A stretch of 64,000 nt of DNA from Campanula takesimana (taxonomy: Eukaryota; Streptophyta; Magnoliopsida; Asterales; Campanulaceae): the NCBI GenBank assembly GCA_026119855.1, contig JAOWBW010000282.1:1200085-1264084 (forward strand), in the 5' to 3' direction. The notes under the pieces are model-generated. The model was given only the letters and a program-made list of their open reading frames with translations. It searched no databases and was not told where the DNA came from. Below, piece by piece: positions 34,619-46,677 of the stretch. Numbering within the stretch: position 1 is the first letter of the stretch; each line of letters begins with the position of its first letter. Made by a program: the position numbers and the translations under genes.

Positions 34619-35954
34619 CTAATCATAGAGTTCATTGAATGCTGCTATCCTATCTCGGTATTGGAGGATCAGTTGACTTGCGCTTGGATCACAGTGTTCC
34701 CTCCAAGTGTTCGGTGGTGGTGGTAGTGGGTAATCATTGCCTGACATGTGCAGCTGCAAAAGTAATAACAGTTAAATACAACGAATTTAAGTAAGACAAT
34801 TAAATATAACTAATATAGATGAGACAGTTAAGTATAACGAATTTAAATAATATTGTTAAATTTAACGAATTAAAGTATCATACCAATATAAAATGGTTTG
34901 TCACTTGTCCCACCACAACTGTGTTTATCGGTGGTCCTACTCCTGCTGGTACAGTCACTGGAAGGCATAAGTTGCCACCGCTATCCGAGTATGAAATGAA
35001 CGCCACATTATACCTCGTGGCAATGATGTGCCCAAGATCTGGGAGGTCCATCCAATAAGTATTGTCCGGCGTCGGCCGAACATACATAGCAATCCTACGT
35101 AAGAGTTCCTTTACATTACCCCCATTACGACCCCGCTGGTTTTTAATGATTTTCTGAATATGAGCCCACTCTTGTCTGATATTGCGCAAGGCTTCCATTG
35201 ACACTTTAGTCAATATGTTGTGATACAGATTACGGGTCCTCAAATCAATTGGAGTTCTGGTCTTTGATCTATTCATACTCTGTTTGATATTTTTTAGTTG
35301 TGAAATCATTCTTAGACTTTCTTGTCATTCTTAGACTTGGTCCTCCTCATCTGTGCCTTTCTTGTCATTCTTAGACTTGGTCCGCTTTTCTTTTCTCTCC
35401 GCATTTTCAGCCTTCCTCTTTCTATTGGACGCGGTCATACGTTCACGTGCCTACAAAAAAACAAATACGAGACAATAAATTAGCTATTTAGCATATGGAA
35501 AATATGAACAATGTAAAGAAAATTAATGGCAGAAAGCATCTCGTGTGAAATCACACGAGACATATCTCGTGTGAAATCATACGAGATACATCTCGTATAA
35601 GTTCACACGAGACACATCTCGTGTGAACTTATACGAGATGTCTCGTGTGAACTTATACGAGATGCATCTCGTATGATTTCACACGAGATGTGTCTCGTAT
35701 GAAATCATACGAGATGCTTTCTGCCATTAACGCCGCCTCTAAACCCAGTTCATACAAAAATCAGGCAATCAAATTGAAACAATCAAACAAAAATTAGACA
35801 TTGGGAATTTTTGGAATGTAAAATTAGGTTAAAATTATGTTTAAATTTACATAGTTACCTTCTTTACAGGCACGGTGCTAGAAGATGCTCCGGCGGCGAT
35901 GGCAGTGGTGGTAGAGGCGGCGGCAGGGACCTTCAGAATTTTTACTCTCGCCAT
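34619..35954 (-). pseudogene. OTU-domain-like protein gene, spliced, probably inactive
   Basis: Minus-strand gene with three inferred exons. Exon 1 (35954-35859) encodes MARVKILKV and an Ala/Ser/Thr-rich stretch and ends at a good donor (AAG|GTAACT). An acceptor TTTTTTGTAG precedes a lysine-rich frame at 35450 (NRKRKAENAERKEK, NLS-like) that reaches a stop near 35342, where a 40-bp period duplication (35317-35383) has shifted the frame. The open frame 35309-34884 holds the OTU C-terminal half: YWMDLPDLGHIIATRYNV and, at its end, TNHFILV with the expected catalytic His (NHF). A GT-AG intron (34883-34754) then joins a tail (PLPPPPNTW, stop 34619-34621) like that of plant MULE-linked OTU proteins. 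The catalytic DGNC block is not found, so deubiquitinating or other cysteine protease activity is unlikely from this copy. Family knowledge: OTU proteases act on ubiquitin-like conjugates and occur on some MULEs. Confidence 0.65.
35523..35730. repeat. Compound palindrome 2 (CTCGTRTGA/TCAYACGAG)
   Basis: About 208 bp, bounded by TTAATGGCAGAAAGCATCTC and its reverse complement, with seven consecutive ~22-26 bp palindromes of the type TCTCGTGTGAAATCACACGA. The fourth is the centre. It lies in the predicted first intron of the OTU-like gene, about 400 bp from the right end of the MULE. Confidence 0.92.
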
Positions 35955-36359
35955 TGTCGACATCGTGTGGTTGTGCGCGTCGTCGTCGTTGTCGTCGTTG
36001 TTGTTTGAGAGAGAGAGAAAAGAGGGAAAGAGGGATGAGTGAAATCAAAAAATAAAATTAAGTATATATATAGGTATTTTGGTAATTTAATTAGTTCCCT
36101 GTATTTAAGTTCCCTGTATATAACTATATCCATCTTGAAGGACGAAATAATAACTTGGGCTATAACATAAATAATTAAATTCCTTATGCATTATTCTTTT
36201 GATCAAATAAATGAGAAATGCATATCTAAAATTCTATGGGACGGAATTTTAAAAGTCATATGATTTGGAATCATATGATTTATGCAAATCTTCTTTACTT
36301 GGACCAAGACATCTTTTACTAAGAATAGTAAAAGGCTAATATCTTACTTGACCTAATAC

Positions 36360-38560
36360 ATGTCGATGTATATGGTGCATTAAATAGCAATGTTGAAAGA
36401 GAATTTTGGTTGTACTTGGCAAAACTATTCAAAGATTCTGATTCAATCATGATGATGAATAATTGAACCAAGAATTTGACAGTCATCGTTAAGGTTGTGA
36501 AATAGTTTCATAATTAACTCCACCAAGAACACCATTTAGAATGATGTGTCTACATGGAGGTATAGAACCTTATTGGATATGGTTCATTAGATGATAAAGT
36601 CAAATTGATATTCCATTATTTGTTTTGGGGTTATGTATTGTAAACCGCTATGATTACACTAACTTGATTTCCATCAAAAGAGGTGAAAGAAAACTTAGTT
36701 TGTCTTTTCATAAAGATTTAAGATGGTGAGACCCTTTTTGAAAGGAGTTGTCTGGGACACACTCACATTTAAATCAATAAATATATTTTCATGGGATATC
36801 CTAAGGAAACTTGAGGATATTAATTTTACTAATAAAAAACAAATGGTTTGTTACTTATGATGCTACTTTTCTAGATAAATTGTTTATCTCTAAAAGAATC
36901 AGTGGGAGTAAAATAAATCTTGAATGGTTCGAGACCTAGAAAATGTCATTGTACCTAAGATGGAAATTGAGCAAGTTTTCACAAGGGTTGTGAAAATCCG
37001 TTCAAGTTATACAAGTTCTTGCATGAATGATAGGATACAATCTATAACAAGAAATATTGGATTTCTCAAAATAGAAAGTATTGAGGTAAAGTTCATTGAG
37101 AATGACATATTTACCGGCCTATCAAAATGCAATGTCCGCTCCATATTTAGATTAATGACTTGGAGTCATAAAATCTAAAAGGCAATCCATGTATAATAAT
37201 CAAGTTTGGAACTTGATCATTCTAACCTAAGGTGTAAAAACCAAAGGATAGGATTGAGTTTTCTTGGAGAAAACTTACATGGGTAGCAAGGAACATACTA
37301 GAATTCTTACGGTCATATCTTCATATTTGGAATATGAAACTTGACAAGAGGATGTCAAAACAAGCGTTCCTTGACGGGAACTCACTTAAGGATGTATTGA
37401 ATACAACCTAAAGGTTTTTATAGTCTAAAAAATTCTAATAAAGTATGTAAGTTGCGGAAATTCATTGGATGGATTGAAGCAAGCTTCTGGGAGTTGGAAT
37501 CTCCGTTTTGACGAATCAAAAGAGTTTGGTTTTATCAAGAACGAAGATGAAACTTGTGTATACAAGAAGATTAGTGGGAGCATAGTGCTATTTCCTATGT
37601 GGATGATATATTGTTCATCGGAAACGACATTCCTACACTTCAATCTGTAAAGATTTGGTTAGGAAAGTGTTTCGCAATAAAAGATATGGGTGAACCCGCA
37701 TATATCCTTGGCCTAAGATCTATGGAGATAGATCAAAGAAGCTAATTGGTTTAAGCCAAAGTACATACATTGACAAGGTCTTTAGAAGATTCTGCATGAA
37801 AATTCTAAGAAAGGACAGTTGCCAATGTTACATGGAGTTTCTCTAAGCAAGACTCAATGTCCTAAGACAAATGATGTTCGGCAATTGGATCCATCATGTA
37901 TGTCATGATACGTACTAGGCCGGATGTATCGTATGCTTGGAGCATGACAAGAAGATGACAGTCTGACCTCGGTGAGAGTCACTGGATGGCTATGAAAAGC
38001 GATTCTTAAAGACTTAAGAAGGACTAAAGATTCGTTTTCTTATCTATGGAGGAATGGAAGATGATCTCATTATAAATGGATTACACGAATGCAAGCTTCC
38101 AAACCGACAAAGATGATAGAAGATCGCAATCGGTTTTTGTGTTTATGTTGAATGGTGGAGCTATAAGCTGGAAGTGTTCCAAGCAGAGAGTAGTCACCAA
38201 TTCTACATAATAAACTAAGTATATTGCTTCATTGGATGCTGCAAAGGAAGTTGTTTGGATTAAGAAGTTCATTGATTGAACTTGAATTGGTTCCTAGTAT
38301 TGCTAGTCCAATAGACCTTTATTGTGATAATAATGGTGCTATTGCTCAAGCAAAGGAACCAAAGACACATCAGAAATCCAAACACATACTTAGGCGTTTT
38401 CATATCGTTCGAGAAATCGTTGATATAGGAAACGTAAATATATGCAGAGTACCTACTGATGATAATGTTACGGACCCGCTAACAAAGTGACTTCCACAAG
38501 CTAAACATGATGGTCATGCTAGGTCCACGAGTATTGGATACATGAGAGATTGGGCCTAGG
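36360..38560 (+). pseudogene. pol: Copia A pol remnant: integrase C-part, RT, RNase H
   Basis: Frames are heavily broken, but blocks remain in Copia order. About 36780-36895 reads like the integrase C-terminal region (GYPKET-like, then DATFLDKLFISKR). 37465-37720 is the RT C-terminal half: WNLRFDE, GFIKNEDETCVYKK, then after a frameshift YVDDILF with the YVDD catalytic motif at 37596-37607. 38070-38490 is RNase H (NGGAISWK, then DLYCDNNGAIAQAKEP and VTDPLTK). Lineage looks Tork/Angela/TAR-like rather than Sirevirus; that is a judgement from the C-terminus. A purine tract GTGGGAGAT precedes the LTR at 38574. Confidence 0.85.
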
Positions 38561-38573
38561 GCAAGTGGGAGAT

Positions 38574-39420
38574 TGTTGGTGTTGGTGCCCTAGGAACGTT
38601 TGTTAAACGTTGTATATGATATCATTTTGTTCATATTTATAAAGAGATGTTTCGATTATTATTGTTGCTCATGTTTGCCTATAATAATCTCCATCCCTAG
38701 TACTTGTTTGGTACTAGTATAAAGGCTAAATGATCATGGGATGATCATGTTAGATTTATGGGTACTTGTTTGGAACAAGGTACTAGAAATGACCCGCTCT
38801 ATGAGAATTATATCTTGGTCAATGTCATATATATATATATATCTCATATTTGTTATGTCATTTGAATCCTTAGACATGAAGTTATTATAGTCTTCCACTT
38901 GATGAACATTATGTTTGACATATTCAAACGCTACCTTTAACCAGGTAGTTATAAAGGGTATGATTGGCATAATTGAATTCAGGTAGGGAAGAATAATAAG
39001 ATAAATGGATTTGTCCCTCTTCGGAGAGATGTCAAGCTTGGGCCCCTCGTAAGAATGATGCTGATGAAATGTTTGGTCAAACTCAAATGAATTGATTGGA
39101 TCAATGTCATTTGGATTATCAACATATTCGAGATTGAGAAAGTATTGAACAATACAAGTTGACATGTTGACCATGACTTGTGTTCAATGACATCGTGGAT
39201 AAAGGGATTGTGACATTTTCTAAAGGAATGCGAACTTGTATCATGTTACACTATTTGGGTAGGTATGACGGTTTGCTAGAACCTAATCATATCTTATGGG
39301 TTCATGTTTGGACCCATTGCCAACTTAGTGTAATCCTAGAGGGTCGCACACGATTAGAAGGAATCCTAAAGGACTGAATTGGAATTATGGAAAAATAGGT
39401 TTTTTTCTGGACTGTCACGA
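38574..39420 (+). repeat. 3' LTR of Copia A, first part
   Basis: Matches 25498-26343 throughout with scattered differences, ending at CACGA where the Ogre-like element has inserted. The LTR continues at 49118. Confidence 0.88.
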
Positions 39421-40732
39421 TGTAGATACCCCGGGAAACCATAACTTGGCTAGAGCGGTGAATTATCCTAGGATGTCTAACTTGTTTTAGATTGTTTAGA
39501 GTCGCCACCTATGTTTTTAAAGGAACATAAGAAAAACCTAGAAATTGCCTAATATATGTACAAAACCAGAGATTCGGGAGAGAAGGGTTCGGGGGGTTAG
39601 GTGACGGAGTGGGAAGTACTTAAACACCCACTCCGCCCCGCTTATGCGGGTCTTGCTACTATTGGTGTTCTAATATTTACATGTCCTTCAATTAATTTAA
39701 TAGAAATGTGCTAACAATTGTGATGAGAAGAAAAGGGGAAATAAAGGGAAAATAAAATAGAATTGTTTTATTTATTTAATGATAAAGATTACATGTAACA
39801 AGTAATGTTAAAGAATTACATTAAGAGATGAAGGGAAATTAACATGGTGAATTAAAGTTAAGATTAAAATGTAGGGAGATAACCTTAACTAACTTCAATA
39901 AGTGAAGTAGTCATGTTGGTCATGTCCCATTAATGGGGATTGCATACATCAAGAAGAAGAAAACAAATGAAGAAAATGGAGTTGTACCTTGAGAAAGAGG
40001 ACTTGGAACCTTGACTTGAAAGTGTTGTTGTTGTAATGAAATTGTTGTAGAACAATTTGTTGTATAGAAACTCTTGTTGAAGAATTTGTGTAGAGAATTG
40101 TGTATAGTGTAGGTGTAGTGAAAATGTGAGATTAAGGTCCAAAGAGTGTAAAAAAGAGTCCCTTTCTAAGGTAGAAGATGATGGTTTTTATAGGTAAAAA
40201 AGAGAGGGAAAGGTTGGATGGAAATTGGTCAATCCGTGTGAGATGGAATTGACCAATCAAAAATAAGATAAATAAAATAATTAATAAAAGGAAATAAAAG
40301 AAAATCAAATGAAATAAAGATAAAATATTTAGTTTTTGGAAGAAGGCTAGAATATTGGGATTGGAGGTTACAAAACTAAGGGGGATGAATGTGAATGAGA
40401 AAAGAAGTCTTTTGTGATCAAGAAAGAGATGTTGCAAATAAGAAAAGGGAGGGAAATAAGGTGCAATCCGTTACTGCCAAAGTGGGAAGCGCGCGAGTCC
40501 CGCTTTTGGGGCGAGACGCGCGCACAGCCCGTTAAGAGTTCCGGAAGCGCCCGCGGAAGAAAAAGACAGAATGGCAGAATGACCCTAAAAGTTAACTCTG
40601 TTATGCAGTTTAGTCCAAAACTAACGGAATCAGTTAGGAACTTAACCAAAGTAACAGAAATTAACGAAAATAAGTTAAATAAAAATACTTTGTATGCAAT
40701 CGGGGTGAGAGGTCCAAGGCGGGGTGTCTACA
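39421..40732 (-). repeat. 3' LTR of gag-only Ogre-like element
   Basis: Plus strand TGTAGATACC...GGTGTCTACA, 1312 bp. On the minus strand it is preceded by 'gaggggctc', a weak polypurine tract. TATA-like site TATAAAAA at 40185-40192 (minus). Confidence 0.93.
40486..40556 (-). promoter_or_regulatory. GC-rich boxes in gag-only element LTR
   Basis: 'gggaagcgcgcgag', 'gagacgcgcgcac' and 'ggaagcgcccgcgg' lie about 295-365 bp upstream of the TATA-like site; the other LTR has the same set at 48869-48942. Confidence 0.5.
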
Positions 40733-40939
40733 GAGCCCCTCGGCGATGTGGATTGCGAAGCAAAACGCGTCGACAAAAGTAAAAACACCCGCCGAGGACA
40801 TCGACAAAGAAAAAGAAAGAAAAGAAAGAAAAGACTCGATGAAAACAGTAATTTGAAATTGCTAGAGATAGGGGTGCGCTCCCTGTGTGAGCGTCTTTTA
40901 TTGATAGAGGGGGGCGGCATGATCCGTTGGTAAACCTGC

Positions 40940-41945
40940 CGGCTGAATCCGTTCAGTGAGGCCGTTAGTGGACTTTTGAGGAGGCTGTTGGTGAACCTTG
41001 AATGAGGCCGTTAGTGAACCTTTGAGGAGGCCGTTAGTTAACCTTCGAGGAGGCCGTTAGTGAACCTTGAGGCCGTTAGTGAACCCTTTGAATGAGGCCG
41101 TTAGTGAACCTTTGAGGAGGCCGTTAGTGAACCTTAAGGCCGTTAGTGAACCTTTGAGGAGGCCGTTAGTGAACCTTCGAGGCTGTTGATGAACCCTTGA
41201 ATGAGGCCGTTAGTGAACCTTTGAGGAGGCCGTTAGTGAACCTTCGTTGAGGAGGCCGTTAGTGAACCTTAAGGCCGTTAGTGAACCTTTGAGGAGGCCG
41301 TTAGTGAACCTTCGAGGCCGTTGGTGAACCCTTGAATGAGGCCGTTAGTGAACCTTTGAGGAGGCCGTTAGTGAACCTTCGTTGAAAAATCCGTTAGTGA
41401 AATCCATTGATGAGGCCGTTAGTGAACCTTTGAGGACGTTAGTAAACCTTTGTTGACGAATCCGTTAGTGAAATCCGTTGATGAGGCCGTTAGTGAACCT
41501 TTGTTGACGAATCTGTTAGTGAAATCCGTTGATGAGGCCGTTAGTGAACCTTCGAGGCCGTTAGTGAACCTTTGTTGTCGAATCCGTTAGTGAAATCCGT
41601 TGATGAGTCCGTTAGTGAACCTTCGAGGCCGTTAGTGAACCTTTGTTGACGAATCCGTTAGTGAAATCCGTTGATGAGGCCGTTAGTGAACCTTTGAGGA
41701 GGCCGTTAGTGAACCTTCGTTGACGAATCCGTTAGTGAAATCCGTTGATGAGGCCGTTAGTGAACCTTCGAGGCCGTTAGTGAACCTTTGTTGACGAATC
41801 CGTTAGTGAAATCCGTTGATGAGGCCGTTAGTGAACCTTTGTTGTCGAATCCGTTAGTGAAATCCGTTGATGAGGCCGTTAGTGAACCTTCGATGACGAA
41901 TCCGTTAGTGAAATCCGTTGATGAGGCCGTTAGTGAACCTTTGAC
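40940..41945. repeat. 1-kb CCGTTAGTGAA minisatellite
   Basis: Several dozen copies of CCGTTAGTGAA embedded in two alternating units, 'gaggccgttagtgaaccttt' (about 20 bp) and a ~27-bp unit 'aatccgttagtgaaatccgt'. Higher-order blocks of about 60-75 bp repeat along the array, so unequal exchange is recent. It is partly open in both strands, giving repetitive peptides with no recognised domain. Confidence 0.93.
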
Positions 41946-44900
41946 GAATTGCTGCTTTGAAGCCGTGTGCTGTTTGGCGTTGCAGTTGACTTTTGCGGGG
42001 ATGCGGGCATTGTTGACTGTGGACCATTTTCTGCTGGGGATGAAGTGCCTCGAGTTGCAGATGCTGTTTGACTTCGCGGTGGTACCTGTTATGTGCTTTG
42101 CAGGTATATGTGCTAGTGCAAGAAGATGCATGAAGTGTGAAATGAAGAGAGAAATTGTGCTCGTGGTGCAATGTGATTTTGAAAGCATTTTTTTGTATGA
42201 GAGAGAAGTAAGAATGTAGAGAGTGATCTTGTGTGCGGTGTGACTTTAAGGAAAGCGTTGGGTGTATTCATACCTTCACTTACCATTGCCGCTTGAGTGG
42301 AGATGGATTTCTGATGTCCGCGGAGGATGCTTTGATGGAGAATGTCCACTCTTTGGATGTTTATGAGAGAATGTCCTTGATGTTGGGTTGGCGAGATGGT
42401 ACTCTGGATGATGGGTTGGTCGTGCCAAAAGGCTGCCTACGTATCCCTTGAAGAGAATCAGACCAGCATAGTTCAAGGATGATGGAGAACTCTGGGGAAG
42501 AAGCTATGGAGCAAAGCAAAGTAAAGCATATATTTTTGCACATAGAAGGAGAAAAAGAAAAAAAGTTTTTTTTTTTTTTTTTTTAGTCCGTGGGTGAACC
42601 ATTTTAACCATTGTGTGCTTGTGAAGCCAACCCAAGATCAAGTCATGTTCAGTCGAAGTCCGGATTGCCTCGCTTGAATTCTGTTGTCGCCGGTGTGCCC
42701 AACGAAGATTGATGTCTAGCCCCAAGAGATTTGTCGGTTATGGGGCTTCAAAAGGCTTTTGATGCCGAGATACCAAGGGGTTGCTGATTGTGAAGTCCCT
42801 AGAACGCCTTTGATGCCAAACTTTGAGTGGCTTGCATAGCCCCAAGATAAATCAGCTCTTGGCCCATTCGAGTAAATCGCCCTTTGTTGTTGTAGTGAGC
42901 CAACCCCAAGAGGAGATCGTTGATGCCAAGCTTCGAGAGATTGCAAAGCCCCAAGTGTCATGGGCTTGTAGATAGCGGGATGTGAATACCTTTCATTGTA
43001 AAGCTCCAAATTATCTCGTGATTGGCTCGGCATTGAGAGTGGATGTACCGTTTGGTAGAATTCTTGATAGAGATCTCCTTCTTGCTCTTACTGGGGAGAT
43101 GAATGGCCTCATTGTGGTCGATACCCAAATGGCTGAGGGCTTATGTCAAAGGATGCAGTAATGTCTTGCGGTGCCGTCGAGGTCGCGGAGGATAAGGTCT
43201 TGGCGTGATAAAGTCTCAAATGAGTATGCTTGCTTGACTCTTCTTGAGTTGAACTAATGACGGATCTTCGGATGCAACTAGTGCTGTGGCCCAACTTTAT
43301 CTGAGCTGCACCTTGTGCTTTTGATCTTAGAGAAGGGGGTGCTGAATTGCAGAAACATTGGGATTGGCCGTGGCATTTCCCACTATAACCCTGTTTTGAT
43401 TAGAGTTTAGCATATTGAATCTTTTTCCTTTTCTCTAAGACTTCCTTCAAAATCTCGCTGTGAGTTCTAACAAAAATCATCAACTTCATTCATAAAATCG
43501 GAGTCTTCATTTAAAACCAAGAGGCCTTTGACTTGAAGTGTTGAGAGACCCTTGAATCTTAATTGTTCTCACGGAGCCATAAGACTACTCCACATTGCAC
43601 TTGCTCGAGTATTGTTGCCCAAAAGACTGTCGGTCACGAAGCCCTAATACTGCCCTTTGCTTGAATTACTGTAATGCCGTAGCCCAAAAGATTGTAGATT
43701 GCGAAACCCGTTGAGACATTCGGTGCCGAATTGAGGAAGCTTCCAATGTTGCACATGACTTGGCTGGGGATACTGCTGGGGAGTTAATTGCTCTTTGCCG
43801 AGGGAGCCTTTAAGACTTGACCGTAGCCCCTAGAGTGACATCATTGATTGCGAGAAAGGTCCACCCTTGATTGGGGAAACGAGCACGGGCACACATGACA
43901 AGAGGGCTTTTTGACATCCCTTTTGAGGGACTTTGAGGATAGTCTCACACATCTTTCTTGAGCATAGCCCCTAGGGCGTATTGATTGTTAAATGAAGCAA
44001 AAGAAGCCCTTGTTCTTGAGTCACATAGCCCATAGGGCGTCACCATTTGTTGAGCAAAGCAAGAGTGACTCGTCCTCGTGCGAGGGAACAAACATGAGAG
44101 GATATGGCAAGAGCTACTCCATTTCTCGGGAGCCTTTCGACGTACTTTAGAAGCACATTCTTGAAGAAGCTTGAAAACTGAGACACATCTTGTTGTTGTT
44201 TGTGGCCCAAGTCAATTGACTTAGCTAGGGATTATTTGTGCAATCTCGTGCCCTTTTATGATGGGCTCTTTCTCAGATGGATCCCAAAAATGCACACTGC
44301 TGGAGAATGATGCCAATAACCCAAGACAGCCTTTGATGGTGCAATATCTTGTTGAGCCTTTTGCAATCCCAAAGTTGACTCGGTGGGGAATTGACTTATT
44401 GAGGAGATCCAATGTAGAGCTCGTGTAGTTGTCTTCTTTAGAAGCCGGGGATCTCCATTTCTCTCTCCCTTCTCTCTCTCACTCTCTCATTTTTTTTTAT
44501 GGCGCACCCTGTTTTTGCCTAGACCGCCCTTTCGGGTTTTCAATCTAGCGGGAATCTCTTTTGCGTCTTCATTTTTGACTCGATTAATGAGGAAGTGTGC
44601 ATTGACTCTAGCTGAGGATGAGAGACATGTGATTTTGCGGTGAAAACCTTTTGGCACTAAAGATGAGTGACATTGACTCGACTAGGGAAGTGTCCCTAGT
44701 ATTGACATGTATTTTTTTTTATTGAATTGAATCACTCACGAAGGCAAGTAAGTCATTAAGAGAGAAGATAAGGAAAGCCCCAATTTGATTGCAAGAAATT
44801 GGGAGTATGCAGAAAGAATAGAAGTCCTTAGACTCGCCAAGGAACGCGAAATGATTCCAAATCTAAGAAAGTTGTTCAATCTTTTTGGTGATTAGTTCAT

Positions 44901-45540
44901 TGGCAAACGAATCGCACAAAGATGTCTTGACAAGTTCGAGATGAAGGCCGATCACCATAACGCGATAGGGCTAAACATTTCTTCTTTCTTGCATGAGACC
45001 GGACCCGAAGGTTGCCTACGTTCCTCCAGTGTAGAGGCTCAGGTCACCGTAGTTCTTGTGAATTCTCCATTCTTAGGGATGGAATTGTTGCTTCGTCGTG
45101 TAGCTTCGTCCTCCTTTGGTGGATGGAATGATGTTGATCTTGATGTGAACTTCTTTGATTGAGGGGGATTTTTTTTTTTTTTTTTTTTGCCTAGGTTGAT
45201 TTGATGATTTCAACCTAGCGAGCTTTTCTTTTTCTTTTTCTTTTTTTTTTTTTTTAATCCCCTTTTGAAAACATTGCTTCATGATCGTTGCTCCACCTTT
45301 CTTTGTCTTGATTTCGTCGTTGTGGATGTCTTCATTGTTGATGATGTCGTCGATGTTTAGCCCCTAGGCGTTCAAGCGATGGCCTTCGTTCTAAAACGTG
45401 TTTAGACATCTTTTCATCATTTTGCTAAGAATTAAATTGAACAACTTGGAGGAGTGTATGAGGAAAAGAACGACCTTTATTTGATGACTCAATGGACTCG
45501 AACATTTAACATAGGACGAGAGAAAACATTAATGCACACA
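41946..45540 (-). other. Non-coding body of gag-only element
   Basis: No pol domain. It holds two copies of a stem-loop motif (42437-42471 and 45016-45052), T- or A-rich runs (42564-42584, 45166-45188) and many 'gccccaag' type phrases. Small ORFs here lack any recognised domain. Confidence 0.6.
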
Positions 45541-46677
45541 TTAGAGGACTTTTGACTCTCTTTTTTTTATCCTATTTCTAGGTAGAGAAAGAGAAACGGA
45601 GATTGTTTTCGTCATCCCCCATGTCGTTGTAGTCCTCATTGTCGTTGTAGTCTTCCATGTCACTACATTCTTCCATGTCATTGCTTGGGAACCCTTTGTC
45701 GTTGAAGTTTGTGTCATAGGAGGACTCGGCCACTTCTCGGAGCAAATTGTCAATTCTAACCCCCGCATCATACTGCTTGAAAAATCGGAGTGAAAAGCCC
45801 CACTAAGATGAGTGCGGTAGTCCATTTTCAAACACTTCAAGAAGATGTCCATTTGTTCCTTCTTGGAAGGCCTATCAACCATCTCGGCTAGCTTGTCATT
45901 CCAACGGCGATAGAAGTCCCCAAATGATTCATCACCCATTTGCACGGTGCTCTCCAATTCCTTCTTGGTGGGGTGGAATATGGAGTTGCCTTGATATTGT
46001 GACTTGAAGGCAAGCATAGCGGCATCCCAATTGAGGCGGGTGGAAACTGGAAGACCCATATACCAATCTTTTGCGACCCCCTCGAGAGTAAGCGGGAAGC
46101 ATTGTGCCATTATTTGAGGAGACACTTTCTTTGGTAGCATGGCCCAAATGTAGGAGTCGACATGAGCGTCGGGGCAAGAGTTGCCGTTGAACTTGACAAT
46201 ATCGGGAATCTTGAACTTTTCGGGAAGAGCCTCCATTGTGTTCATGAGTAGAGAAGCTTGATGAAGATCGGTGCTTGGGCCCTTGTGAAAATTTAGCCCA
46301 CTAAGCCTTTGGTCAATGTAGGACATGAGAGTGTTGACCAAACCAGTATCAATGCTTTGGACCTTTCTTTCACTCATGAGCCCCTTAAATTGGTCCTCGA
46401 GTTGAGCAACTTCTTTCTTGTGGGCCGTTTTCACATGCTCGTAACGGGCTCGCCATAAATCATCCTTGCGGCGGACATTCTCGGCTAGTGTATCAACTTG
46501 CCCTTTCAATGCTTCCACCATGCGGAATAACCCTTCGTTGGACACGGGAATGCCGTTGTCGTTGCCGTTTGAAGCCATTGGACCTATTGAGAGAACACGG
46601 TCGATCTTAGGATGGCCCCACAAACACCTTTTGAGTGAAATGATTTCACCCACAAACAAGAAAAGACTCAACCACAT
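45541..46677 (-). CDS. gag: Gag protein, C-terminus frameshifted
   Basis: 378 residues on the minus strand. After a short leader, MASNGNDNG (about residue 34) is the more likely start. Residues about 50-130 form a charged coiled coil. The retrotransposon gag (capsid) domain follows: KFNGNSCPDAHVDSYIWAM, then LEGVAKDWYMGLP, FKSQYQGN and ESFGDFYRRWNDKL. Near 45781-45790 a one-base shift in an A/T run takes the frame off the family sequence; the alternative frame still reads KQYDAGVRIDNL and ends in an acidic, Asn/Asp-rich tail. No zinc knuckle is seen. The role would be capsid formation around element RNA. Since no pol is present, replication must rely on another element. Length is short for Ogre gag. 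Confidence 0.85.
   Translation of the reverse strand: MWLSLFLFVGEIISLKRCLWGHPKIDRVLSIGPMASNGNDNGIPVSNEGLFRMVEALKGQVDTLAENVRRKDDLWRARYEHVKTAHKKEVAQLEDQFKGLMSERKVQSIDTGLVNTLMSYIDQRLSGLNFHKGPSTDLHQASLLMNTMEALPEKFKIPDIVKFNGNSCPDAHVDSYIWAMLPKKVSPQIMAQCFPLTLEGVAKDWYMGLPVSTRLNWDAAMLAFKSQYQGNSIFHPTKKELESTVQMGDESFGDFYRRWNDKLAEMVDRPSKKEQMDIFLKCLKMDYRTHLSGAFHSDFSSSMMRGLELTICSEKWPSPPMTQTSTTKGSQAMTWKNVVTWKTTTTMRTTTTWGMTKTISVSLSLPRNRIKKRESKVL

Larger units (their letters stand above)
34120..36131 (-). mobile_element. MULE carrying an OTU-like gene and palindrome arrays
   Basis: Exact 10-bp TSD ATCTTGAAGG at 34110-34119 and 36132-36141. The ends are inverted relatives built from repeats of AWATACAGRGAA (left about 34124-34155; right, reversed, about 36088-36125). 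2012 bp. No MURA-type transposase; one minus-strand gene of OTU type occupies 34619-35954. Two compound palindromes lie near each end. Inserted in Copia A between gag and pol. Confidence 0.88.

Noticed and set aside
34184..35730. CRISPR array
   Set aside because: Repeats are palindromes with almost no unique spacers, inside a eukaryotic transposon; no cas genes and a plant genome.
35811..36008. Plus-strand frame of Gly/Val repeats
   Set aside because: It is antisense to the first exon and 5' UTR of the OTU-like gene and reflects a (GTC)n-like tract.
40414..40782. 122-residue plus-strand frame
   Set aside because: It runs antisense through an Ogre-like LTR and past its end; the same frame recurs in the other LTR only by homology.
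41757..42188. 143-residue minus-strand frame with SLTASSTDFTNGF repeats
   Set aside because: It is a by-product of the CCGTTAGTGAA minisatellite; the opposite strand is open too, and the frame does not match element orientation landmarks such as gag.
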